Source of the DNA: an uncultured Dechloromonas sp.
Lineage (GTDB): Bacteria; Pseudomonadota; Gammaproteobacteria; Burkholderiales; Rhodocyclaceae
Reading direction: 5' to 3'
DNA: 12,285 nt
Assembly (NCBI GenBank): GCA_946477505.1
Contig: CAMKYP010000077.1
Location: 1-12,285 of the forward strand
Under the pieces are notes generated by a model. It made no database searches. It was not told the origin of the DNA and saw only the letters and a list, made by a program, of their open reading frames with translations. How positions within the stretch are numbered: position 1 is the first letter of the stretch; each line of letters starts with the position of its first letter. This document shows, piece by piece, positions 1 through 5,950 of this stretch. Both the position numbers and the translations under genes were made by a program.

Positions 1-128
1 TTGTCGAGTTCGTCGGTGGTGATGCCTGCCTTGACGAAGGGTTCGATGTAATCGAGAACCTCTCCGGCGAGACGCCCGGCAATGCGCATTTTTTCGATTT
101 CTTCCGGGGTCTTGATGGTGATACTCAT
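1..128 (-). CDS. map: Methionine aminopeptidase type I, N-terminal fragment (cut by window edge)
   Basis: Removes the initiator methionine from nascent proteins in the cytoplasm. Reading the minus strand from the ATG at 128-126 gives 42 open codons to the window edge. They begin MSITIKTPEEIEKMRIAGRL and continue with a VLDYIEPFVKAGITTDELD segment, which is the typical N-terminal helix region of type I MetAP. The metal-binding and catalytic residues lie outside the window, so activity cannot be judged. The gene points away from rfbD and rpsB; map divergent from rpsB is the usual arrangement in proteobacteria, which supports the call. No clear Shine-Dalgarno sequence precedes this ATG. The fragment is short, but the N-terminus is distinctive. 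Confidence 0.88.
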   Translation of the reverse strand, partial: MSITIKTPEEIEKMRIAGRLAGEVLDYIEPFVKAGITTDELD

Positions 129-156
129 GGTTTTTTCGGTACGTTAGGGATGAAGA

Positions 157-184
157 AGGATAAATGATGGGGCTGGTTTCGCAA
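157..184 (-). promoter_or_regulatory. Possible sigma-70 promoter for map
   Basis: On the minus strand, TTGCGA (184-179) and TATCCT (162-157) are separated by 16 bp; each matches the sigma-70 consensus at 4 of 6 positions. Transcription would start about 20 nt before the map ATG. This is a weak match by eye and could be chance. The remainder of the gap (129-240) shows no other clear signal and no good promoter reading towards rfbD. Confidence 0.3.
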
Positions 185-240
185 AGAGCAGGCCCGTGGA
201 AATGGCATACTGTGCGGGTTTTCAGCCCATCGGGGTCGTG

Positions 241-1152
241 ATGAGGATTCTCCTGCTCGGTAAGGATGGCCAGGTCGGCTGGCAGTTGCAGCGCTCGCTG
301 GCGCCGCATGGTGAAGTCGTTGCTTGCGGGCGCGCGCAGTGTGATTTGGCCGATACGGATCGTATTCGTTCCGTCGTTCGCGAACTGCGCCCGGGCATCA
401 TCGTCAATGCGGCAGCGTACACCGCTGTAGACAAGGCCGAGTCCGAACCGGAGTTGGCGCACCAGATCAATGCCGTGGCGCCGGGTGTGCTGGCCGAGGA
501 GGCGGCACACTTGGGCGCTTTGTTGCTGCATTATTCGACGGACTATGTTTTTGACGGTGCCAAGGCGGCGCCCTATGTCGAAGACGATCCGACAGGGCCA
601 CTGGGTGTGTATGGACGCACCAAGCGGGAGGGTGAGGCGGCGATACAGGCCGCGGGCGGAAAATCGGTGATTTTCCGCACTAGCTGGGTATTCGGAGCGC
701 GTGGCAACAATTTCGTCAAAACCATTCTTCGTCTGGCCCGCGAAAAAGAGACCTTGAGTGTGGTTGGCGACCAAATCGGTTCGCCGACGCCGGCCGCCAT
801 GCTGGCTACGGTCACCGGCGTCGGTCTGGCCATGCTGCGTCATGGCGCCGCCCTGGAAGAAGGGGAGAGCCGCCTGTATCACCTGGCGGCGGCACGACCG
901 GTGAGTTGGTGTGAATTCGCCCGCACCATCGTTACGTTGGCCAGGCAGGCGCCGGGCTTCGACCTGCGTCTGGAGGCCGGAGCGATCAAGGCCATCACCA
1001 CCGCCGACTATCCGACTCCGGCACGTCGTCCGATGAATTCAAGGCTCGACTGTCGCCAGCTGGAAAAAGATTTCGGGCTGCAAATGCCCGACTGGCAGCC
1101 TTATCTGGAGCGCATGCTGCAGTTACTGGCCTTGAAGCAAAATGGTTATTGA
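241..1152 (+). CDS. rfbD: dTDP-4-dehydrorhamnose reductase
   Basis: Final step of dTDP-L-rhamnose synthesis: NAD(P)H-dependent reduction of dTDP-4-keto-L-rhamnose, supplying rhamnose for O-antigen or other surface glycans. The 303-residue protein has the extended-SDR layout. A Rossmann motif GKDGQVG lies at residues 7-13, NAAAYTAVDKAE at about 56-67, STDYVFDG at 99-106, and the catalytic Tyr124-xxx-Lys128 in VYGRTK; T100 fits the usual active-site Thr. The ATG at 241 is chosen because it places the MRILLLGKDGQVG start where the family begins. An in-frame GTG at 196 would add 15 unconserved residues. The Shine-Dalgarno is poor (GGGG at 232-235). No rfbA, rfbB or rfbC is visible beside it, which is unusual. 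It sits between map and the rpsB promoter and is probably not part of the rpsB operon. Confidence 0.93.
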   Translation: MRILLLGKDGQVGWQLQRSLAPHGEVVACGRAQCDLADTDRIRSVVRELRPGIIVNAAAYTAVDKAESEPELAHQINAVAPGVLAEEAAHLGALLLHYSTDYVFDGAKAAPYVEDDPTGPLGVYGRTKREGEAAIQAAGGKSVIFRTSWVFGARGNNFVKTILRLAREKETLSVVGDQIGSPTPAAMLATVTGVGLAMLRHGAALEEGESRLYHLAAARPVSWCEFARTIVTLARQAPGFDLRLEAGAIKAITTADYPTPARRPMNSRLDCRQLEKDFGLQMPDWQPYLERMLQLLALKQNGY

Positions 1153-1157
1153 GGCTG

Positions 1158-1184
1158 TTGGCTTCCCCGTTCTCCTGCTATAAT
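1158..1184 (+). promoter_or_regulatory. Probable sigma-70 promoter of the rpsB operon
   Basis: A perfect -10 hexamer TATAAT lies at 1179-1184. The best -35 candidate is TTGGCT at 1158-1163 (4 of 6 consensus positions) with a short 15-bp spacer; TGTTGG at 1156-1161 would give 17 bp but matches less well. Transcription would begin near 1190, only about 40 nt after the rfbD stop, leaving a leader of roughly 150 nt before rpsB. A strong promoter is expected here because rpsB and tsf are highly expressed. The -10 is convincing; the exact -35 is uncertain. Confidence 0.7.
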
Positions 1185-1193
1185 CCGCAGGTT

Positions 1194-1331
1194 TTTCTCG
1201 GTCGTTTCGGCCGCGAGAAACGGTTGTCTGCACGGTGCAGGCAACCAAAATCCACACATCCGCCGATTAAGGGTGTCCGTCAAAACTCAATAATGACGGG
1301 CGTTTCCGGCGGGTGGCGGTTCAACCCTTAA
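1194..1331 (+). promoter_or_regulatory. Structured rpsB mRNA leader, candidate S2 autoregulatory element
   Basis: The leader before rpsB contains several inverted repeats. Hairpin 1 (1194-1220) pairs TTTCTC+GGTC with GGCC+GAGAAA around a GTTTC loop, with a 2-nt bulge. Hairpin 2 (1222-1246) has an 11-bp stem, GGTTGTCTGCA with TGCAGGCAACC (one G-U), and a CGG loop. A long-range stem pairs TTAAGGGT (1267-1274) with ACCCTTAA (1324-1331), ending directly before the Shine-Dalgarno AAAGGA (1331-1336). Inside it, CCGTCA (1277-1282) pairs with TGACGG (1294-1299). S2 is known to repress rpsB-tsf translation through the rpsB leader in enterobacteria. That this leader does the same is inference from position and structure; I do not claim a match to a specific RNA family. 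Confidence 0.6.
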
Positions 1332-1343
1332 AAGGAAATTGCT

Positions 1344-2090
1344 ATGTCCGTTACTATGCGCGAAATGCTGGAAGCCGGTGTCCACTTCGGCCACCAGACC
1401 CGTTTCTGGTCCCCCAAGATGGCTCCGTACATCTTCGGTGCTCGCAACAAGATTCACATCGTCAACCTCGAAAAGACCCTGGTTAAGTACAACGAAGCCA
1501 TGGCTTTCGTGAAGAAGCTGGCCTCCAATCGCGGCACCATCCTGTTCGTTGGCACCAAGCGCCAAGCCCGCGAAATCATCGGCGAAGAAGCGCTGCGTGC
1601 CGGTGCTCCGTATGTTGACCAGCGTTGGCTGGGCGGTATGTTGACCAACTTCAAGACCGTCAAGACCTCCATCAAGCGCCTGAAGGACATGGAGCTGGCT
1701 GTTGAGGCCGGCGAACTCGATCGCATGCCGAAGAAGGAGGCGCTGACCTTCCGTCGCGAACTGGAAAAGCTGCAGAAGTCCATTGGCGGCATCAAGGATA
1801 TGGGCGGCCTGCCGGATGCTATCTTTGTTGTCGACGTCGGCTATCACAAGATCGCCATCACCGAAGCCGAAAAGCTGGGCATCCCGGTCATCGGCGTGGT
1901 CGATACCAATCACTCTCCGGAAGGTGTTTCCTACGTCATCCCGGGTAACGACGATTCTTCCCGTGCCATCCAGCTCTATGCCCGCGGCGTCGCTGACGCC
2001 ATCCTCGAAGGTCGCAGCCAGGTGGTTGCCGATATCGTGGCGGCCGGTGGTGACGACGAGTTCGTCGAAGTGCAGGAAGCGGCTGAATAA
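1344..2090 (+). CDS. rpsB: 30S ribosomal protein S2
   Basis: Structural protein of the small ribosomal subunit, needed with S1 for mRNA engagement on the 30S. The 248-residue length is normal for bacterial S2. Family blocks are present in order: AGVHFGHQTRFWSPKMAPYI at 11-30, FVGTKRQA at 68-75, VDQRWLGGMLTNF at 91-103, PDAIFVVD at 157-164, and GVVDTNHSPEGVSYVIPGND at 184-203. The C-terminus is acidic. The start is fixed by AAAGGA at 1331-1336, 7 nt before the ATG, and by the conserved MSVTMREMLEAGVHFGH beginning. It is first gene of a long plus-strand cluster and is followed by tsf, the classical pair. Codon use looks strongly optimised, as expected for a ribosomal protein. Confidence 0.98.
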   Translation: MSVTMREMLEAGVHFGHQTRFWSPKMAPYIFGARNKIHIVNLEKTLVKYNEAMAFVKKLASNRGTILFVGTKRQAREIIGEEALRAGAPYVDQRWLGGMLTNFKTVKTSIKRLKDMELAVEAGELDRMPKKEALTFRRELEKLQKSIGGIKDMGGLPDAIFVVDVGYHKIAITEAEKLGIPVIGVVDTNHSPEGVSYVIPGNDDSSRAIQLYARGVADAILEGRSQVVADIVAAGGDDEFVEVQEAAE

Positions 2091-2103
2091 ATAAAGATGT
2101 AAC

Positions 2104-2132
2104 GGCGGAGCTTCAGGCTCCGCCAGTTTTAT
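2104..2132 (+). terminator. Terminator-like hairpin in the rpsB-tsf gap (probable partial terminator)
   Basis: A perfect 8-bp GC-rich stem, GGCGGAGC (2104-2111) with GCTCCGCC (2117-2124), closes a 5-nt loop TTCAG and is followed after AG by TTTTAT (2127-2132). This resembles an intrinsic terminator with a short, imperfect U-tract. As tsf lies only about 20 nt downstream without an obvious promoter of its own, it more likely attenuates read-through or protects the 3' end of rpsB mRNA than stops transcription fully. Confidence 0.65.
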
Positions 2133-2151
2133 AAGCTCAGGAGAAAGAAAT

Positions 2152-3051
2152 ATGGCGGCAATTACCGCAGGTATGGTTGCAGAACTGCGCGGCAAGACCG
2201 ACGCACCGATGATGGAATGCAAGAAAGCGCTGACCGAAGCCGACGGCGATATGGCCAAGGCGGAAGAAATCCTTCGCGTCAAGCTGGGCAACAAGGCCTC
2301 CAAGGCTGCTGCCCGTATCGCTGCCGAAGGTATCGTTGCGATCAGCATCTCAGCCGATGGCAAGACCGGTGCGATCATCGAAGTGAATAGCGAAACCGAC
2401 TTCGTTGCCAAGAACGACGAATTCATCGCGCTGGCCAACGGCTCTGCCAAGTTGGTTGCCGAAAAGAATCCGGCTGACGTCGCTGCGCTGTCCGCGCTGC
2501 CGATGGGCGAAGGTACCGTCGAATCCACCCGTTCCGCTCTGGTCGGCAAGATTGGCGAGAACATGTCCATCCGCCGTTTCGTCCGCTTCGAAGCCAAGGG
2601 CAAGCTGGTTTCCTACATCCACGGTGGCGCCAAGGTTGGTGTCGTGGTTGATCTGGTTGGTGGCGACGAGCAGCTGGGCAAGGATCTGGCCATGCACATC
2701 GCCGCTTCCAAGCCGAAGGCGCTGGATGCATCCGGTGTTTCTGCCGAACTGCTCGAGACCGAGCGTCGTGTCGCCATCGAGAAGGCGCGCGCCGACAACA
2801 AGCCGGAAGCCATGCTGGAAAAGATCGCCGAAGGTACCGTCCAGAAGTACCTGAAGGATGTCACCTTGCTGGCGCAAGTCTTTGTCAAGGCCGAAGATGG
2901 CAAGCAAACCATCGAACAACTGCTGAAGGCCAAGGGCGCTTCTGTCGCCGGCTTCACGCTCTACATGGTGGGCGAAGGCATCGAGAAGAAGGTTGACGAC
3001 TTCGCTGCAGAAGTCGCTGCCCAGGCCGCTGCCGCCGCTGCCAAGAAGTAA
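2152..3051 (+). CDS. tsf: Translation elongation factor Ts
   Basis: Guanine-nucleotide exchange factor that recycles EF-Tu-GDP in the cytoplasm. The 299-residue protein is slightly longer than the E. coli form (about 283). The N-terminal UBA-like domain carries ELRGKTDAPMMECKKAL at 11-27. The EF-Tu-contacting motif TDFVAKN is intact at 82-88. The two core halves and the coiled-coil region follow, and the protein ends in an Ala-rich tail. The ATG is set by AGGAG at 2139-2143, 8 nt upstream. It lies 61 nt after rpsB, past a terminator-like hairpin, so its level relative to S2 may be tuned there. pyrH begins 15 nt after its stop. Confidence 0.98.
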   Translation: MAAITAGMVAELRGKTDAPMMECKKALTEADGDMAKAEEILRVKLGNKASKAAARIAAEGIVAISISADGKTGAIIEVNSETDFVAKNDEFIALANGSAKLVAEKNPADVAALSALPMGEGTVESTRSALVGKIGENMSIRRFVRFEAKGKLVSYIHGGAKVGVVVDLVGGDEQLGKDLAMHIAASKPKALDASGVSAELLETERRVAIEKARADNKPEAMLEKIAEGTVQKYLKDVTLLAQVFVKAEDGKQTIEQLLKAKGASVAGFTLYMVGEGIEKKVDDFAAEVAAQAAAAAAKK

Positions 3052-3054
3052 TTG

Positions 3055-3060
3055 AAAGGA
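3055..3060 (+). promoter_or_regulatory. Ribosome binding site that fixes the pyrH start
   Basis: AAAGGA lies 6 nt before the ATG at 3067. An in-frame TTG at 3052 would place this site inside the coding region and add five residues not expected in UMP kinase, so the ATG at 3067 is preferred. Confidence 0.75.
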
Positions 3061-3066
3061 ACGCCG

Positions 3067-3783
3067 ATGACCACACCCAAATACAAGCGCATCCTCCTGA
3101 AACTCTCCGGCGAGGCCCTGATGGGTACCGACGCCTACGGCATCAATCCGAAAGTGATCGGTGAGATTTGCGGGGAGATCAAGGCGGTCGCCGACCTGGG
3201 GGTGGAAATCGGCGTCGTGATCGGCGGTGGCAACATCTTCCGCGGCATGGCCGGTACGGCCACCGGGATGGATCGCGCTACCGCGGATTACATGGGCATG
3301 CTGGCCACGGTGATGAATGCCATGGCACTGTCCGACGCGATGCGTCAATGCGGTCTGAATGCCCGTGTGCAGTCGGCCCTGAATATCGAGCAGGTGATTG
3401 AGCCGTACATTCGTGGCAAGGCCATCCGCTATCTTGAAGAAGGCAAGATCGTGATCTTCGGTGCCGGTACCGGCAACCCCTTCTTCACCACCGATACTGC
3501 TGCAGCACTGCGCGGTTCGGAAATCGGCGCGGAAATCGTGCTGAAGGCGACCAAGGTCGACGGCATCTACACGGCCGATCCCAAGAAGGATCCTTCGGCA
3601 ACGCGCTACGACAAGATCAGCTTCAACGAGGCGATCTCCAGGAATCTCGCGGTCATGGACGCGACTGCCTTTGCGCTGTGCCGCGACCAGAAATTGCCGA
3701 TCAACGTGTTCTCGATCTTCAAGGCCGGCGCGCTTAAGCGCGTGGTCTGCGGTGAGGACGAAGGTACGTTGGTTTATTGCTGA
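3067..3783 (+). CDS. pyrH: UMP kinase
   Basis: Phosphorylates UMP to UDP with ATP, the committed step from UMP towards UTP and CTP; the bacterial enzyme is a hexamer of the amino-acid-kinase fold and is controlled by GTP and UTP. The 238-residue length is typical. Visible motifs are the phosphate-binding KLSGEAL at 12-18, GGGNIFRG at 53-60, DYMGMLATVMNA at 74-85, GTGNPFFTTDTAAALR at 134-149, and KATKVDGIYTADPKKDP at 160-176. The start at 3067 is chosen over an upstream TTG because of the Shine-Dalgarno spacing. It stands between tsf and frr, the standard context. A 14-bp perfect palindrome near its 3' end is coding and noted separately. Confidence 0.98.
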   Translation: MTTPKYKRILLKLSGEALMGTDAYGINPKVIGEICGEIKAVADLGVEIGVVIGGGNIFRGMAGTATGMDRATADYMGMLATVMNAMALSDAMRQCGLNARVQSALNIEQVIEPYIRGKAIRYLEEGKIVIFGAGTGNPFFTTDTAAALRGSEIGAEIVLKATKVDGIYTADPKKDPSATRYDKISFNEAISRNLAVMDATAFALCRDQKLPINVFSIFKAGALKRVVCGEDEGTLVYC

Positions 3784-3793
3784 GGAGAGACAG

Positions 3794-4351
3794 ATGATTG
3801 CAGACATCAAGAAAAACGCAGAACACAAGATGCAGAAATCGCTGGAGGCGTTGAAGAACGATCTCCTGAAGGTGCGTACCGGCCGTGCCCATACCGGCCT
3901 GCTCGATCACGTCCAGGTCGACTACTACGGCTCCATGGTTCCAGTGAATCAGGTCGCCAACATTACCTTGGTGGATGCTCGTACCATCGGTGTCCAGCCG
4001 TGGGAAAAGAACATGTTGCAAAAAGTCGAGAAGGCCATCCGTGATTCCGACCTCGGTCTGAATCCGGCCTCGCAAGGCGATTTGATCCGCGTACCGATGC
4101 CGGCGCTGACCGAAGAGCGCCGCAAGGAAATGATCAAGGTCGTCAAGCATGAAGGTGAGGGCGCGAAGGTGGCCATTCGCAACCTGCGCCGCGATGCCAA
4201 TACCCATCTCAAGGATGCGCTGAAGAAGGGCGAAATCCCGGAAGACGATGAGCGCAAGGCACAGGACGATATCCAGAAGTTGACCGACAAGTTCATCGTC
4301 GAAGTCGACAAGATGCTCGCCACGAAAGAGGCCGAGCTGATGCAGGTTTAA
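3794..4351 (+). CDS. frr: Ribosome recycling factor
   Basis: Splits the post-termination ribosome together with EF-G. The product is 185 residues, the usual length. The triple-helix-bundle domain shows VRTGRAH at 27-33 near the N-terminus and IRNLRRDAN at 128-136, which contains the conserved Arg132 important for function. The hinge and domain II (about 31-104) include VDYYGSMVPVNQVANI and the PMPALTEERR segment. The ATG at 3794 is preferred because AGGAG at 3783-3787 lies 6 nt upstream and homologues begin MIADIKK. The open frame does continue upstream into pyrH, but that part is only an overlap of frames. It follows pyrH by 10 nt, and uppS starts 26 nt after its stop. Confidence 0.98.
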   Translation: MIADIKKNAEHKMQKSLEALKNDLLKVRTGRAHTGLLDHVQVDYYGSMVPVNQVANITLVDARTIGVQPWEKNMLQKVEKAIRDSDLGLNPASQGDLIRVPMPALTEERRKEMIKVVKHEGEGAKVAIRNLRRDANTHLKDALKKGEIPEDDERKAQDDIQKLTDKFIVEVDKMLATKEAELMQV

Positions 4352-4377
4352 GCGGTTTCTACTAGATAACCGGCTGC

Positions 4378-5136
4378 ATGGCCTTTTTTTCGAGTTCGAC
4401 ACGAGACGTGCCGCAGGAGGTTGTCATGCCTCGGCATCTTGCTGTCATCATGGATGGTAACGGCCGATGGGCGAAAAAACGCTTTCTCCCTCGTGTGGCC
4501 GGCCATGTCAAGGGTGTCGAACTGGTCCGCGAGATGGTTCGCAACTGTCTTGAGCAGGGTATCCAGTACCTGACCCTGTTTGCTTTTTCGTCCGAAAATT
4601 GGCGGCGTCCCCAGGAAGAGGTGACGCTGTTGATGCAGCTTTTCGTCAAGGCGCTTGAGCAGGAGGTTGAAAAGCTCGACCGTAATGGCGTTCGTCTGCG
4701 TGTGATTGGTGATCTGTCCCGGTTCGAGCCGCGTCTGCAGGAATTGATCGGCAAGGCGCAAGAGCAGACTGCCGGCAATACCCGGCTGGATTTGACCATT
4801 GCGGCCAATTACGGTGGTCGCTGGGACATCATGCAGGCGGTCAATCGGATGGTGGCGGCCCAACCCGACAAGCGCGGTGGCTGGCAGGAGTCCGACCTCG
4901 AACCCTATTTGTCGATGAGCTTCGCTCCCGAGCCGGATTTGTTCATCAGAACCGGCGGTGAGGAGCGGATCAGTAATTTCCTGCTTTGGCAGTTGGCCTA
5001 CACCGAACTGTACTTTACTTCGACATTGTGGCCAGACTTCGATTCCGCAGAATTTGGCAAGGCCATTGCCTCCTTTCAGCAGCGGGAGCGCCGTTTTGGT
5101 CGGACCAGTGAGCAACTGGTGAAGCCGCATGCTTAA
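4378..5136 (+). CDS. uppS: Isoprenyl transferase, (2Z,6E)-undecaprenyl diphosphate synthase
   Basis: Cytoplasmic cis-prenyltransferase that adds eight isopentenyl units to farnesyl diphosphate to make the C55 carrier for peptidoglycan and O-antigen. The 252-residue protein has the family signature MDGNGRWAKKR at 25-35 (catalytic Asp26), AGH with His43, SSENWRRP at 71-78, and the C-terminal RTGGEERISNFLLWQ at 191-205. The ATG at 4378 lacks a clear Shine-Dalgarno. An in-frame ATG at 4426 has a strong AGGAGG and would give a 236-residue protein that keeps every catalytic motif. I prefer 4378 because related proteins, as I recall them, carry a similar FSSSTR N-terminus, but the start is unsettled. 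cdsA overlaps its last 8 nt. Confidence 0.95.
   Translation: MAFFSSSTRDVPQEVVMPRHLAVIMDGNGRWAKKRFLPRVAGHVKGVELVREMVRNCLEQGIQYLTLFAFSSENWRRPQEEVTLLMQLFVKALEQEVEKLDRNGVRLRVIGDLSRFEPRLQELIGKAQEQTAGNTRLDLTIAANYGGRWDIMQAVNRMVAAQPDKRGGWQESDLEPYLSMSFAPEPDLFIRTGGEERISNFLLWQLAYTELYFTSTLWPDFDSAEFGKAIASFQQRERRFGRTSEQLVKPHA
4415..4420 (+). promoter_or_regulatory. Strong internal Shine-Dalgarno (AGGAGG) in uppS
   Basis: AGGAGG at 4415-4420 precedes an in-frame ATG (4426) by 5 nt, within codons 13-15 of the longer uppS frame. It matches the anti-Shine-Dalgarno much better than anything before the ATG at 4378, so it may be the true or a second start site for UppS. Confidence 0.55.
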
Positions 5137-5950
5137 GACCCGCGTCATTACGGCGCTTGTGCTGGTGTCGTTTCTGTTGCCCAGTTTGTTCTGGTTGTCG
5201 CAGCCGGCCTGGGCGCTGCTGGTTGCGGTCTTTATCGGCATTGCTGCGTGGGAGTGGGGGGCGTTGCTTGGCAGGAAGCCTTCATCCCGGATTGTTCTCG
5301 GCATGCTGGGCGGGGCGACCTGCGCTGGGCTTTCGCTGCTTGATCCAGCCGCTTTGGAGTTTAGTCTGGGATCGGCCTGGATGGTCGTGGCCTACGGACT
5401 TTCCGCAGCCTTCTGGCTCGTCCTCATGCCGTTCTGGCTGAGAAGCAAGTGGGCTATCGGCGGCGTGAGCGGGCTGTTGGTCGGCGCTGTCGTCCTGATT
5501 CCGACTTGGCTTGCCATGGTTCAATTGCGGGCGTTGGGTGCTGTGGCGTTGCTCGGTATCTTTGCCGTGGTATGGATGGCCGATATTGCAGCCTATTTCT
5601 CGGGTCGAGCCTTCGGCAAGCACAAACTGGCACCCACGATCAGTCCGGGGAAAACTTGGGAAGGTGCCATCGGTGCCGGGGTCGGCGTGGTTGTCTATGG
5701 CTTGGTGGTTAGGCAGATTTTCGATATTCAGGTACTGTCTCTGGCACTCTGGATTATTCTCCTACTTGTCGTCACCGGTGTCAGCATCGTGGGCGACCTG
5801 TTCGAGTCGCTACTCAAGCGCAAGGCTGGTATCAAGGACAGTAGCAACATCCTGCCGGGACATGGCGGGGTGCTGGATCGTATCGACAGCCTGACGTCCA
5901 CGCTGCCTGTTGTTGCGCTCTTTTTGCTGCTGCTTCAGCGTTCGGCATGA
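5129..5950 (+). CDS. cdsA: Phosphatidate cytidylyltransferase (CDP-diglyceride synthase)
   Basis: Inner-membrane enzyme that makes CDP-diacylglycerol from phosphatidate and CTP, the branch point to phosphatidylethanolamine, phosphatidylglycerol and cardiolipin. The 273-residue protein is very hydrophobic, with several membrane helices visible (for example about 6-24, 28-46, 82-103, 110-130, 137-155, 182-195, 202-222 and 256-270). The full C-terminal family signature is present at 227-253: SLLKRKAGIKDSSN followed by PGHGGVLDRID. ISPGKTWEGAIG at 171-182 is also typical. Its ATG lies inside the last codons of uppS (8-nt overlap) with only a poor Shine-Dalgarno, so translation is probably coupled to uppS. 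Its TGA overlaps the dxr ATG by 4 nt. Confidence 0.97.
   Translation: MLKTRVITALVLVSFLLPSLFWLSQPAWALLVAVFIGIAAWEWGALLGRKPSSRIVLGMLGGATCAGLSLLDPAALEFSLGSAWMVVAYGLSAAFWLVLMPFWLRSKWAIGGVSGLLVGAVVLIPTWLAMVQLRALGAVALLGIFAVVWMADIAAYFSGRAFGKHKLAPTISPGKTWEGAIGAGVGVVVYGLVVRQIFDIQVLSLALWIILLLVVTGVSIVGDLFESLLKRKAGIKDSSNILPGHGGVLDRIDSLTSTLPVVALFLLLLQRSA

Noticed and set aside
196..240. Upstream GTG start for rfbD adding 15 residues
   Set aside because: The family begins at the MRILLLGKDGQVG segment, so the ATG at 241 fits. The added residues are unlike an RmlD N-terminus.
1149..1331. 60-codon open frame in the rpsB leader
   Set aside because: It has no ribosome binding site, spans the promoter and leader hairpins, and its translation has no recognisable feature.
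1287..2603. 438-codon open frame on the minus strand across rpsB and tsf
   Set aside because: It runs antisense to two certain, highly conserved genes. Long antisense frames are common opposite codon-biased GC-rich genes, and its translation shows no recognisable domain.
3671..3793. Longer N-terminus for frr reaching into pyrH
   Set aside because: Ribosome recycling factor is normally 185 residues starting MIADIKK, and a good ribosome binding site sits before the ATG at 3794.
2350..3828. 492-codon minus-strand open frame opposite tsf, pyrH and the start of frr
   Set aside because: Its length reflects the codon bias of the genes opposite it. The translation is rich in Gly, His, Asp and Leu with no recognisable domain, and it crosses three firm gene calls.
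4368..4390. Terminator between frr and uppS (weak GGCT/GGCC hairpin followed by T7)
   Set aside because: The stem is only four pairs with a G-U, and the T run lies within the first codons of uppS. It is not convincing as a terminator.
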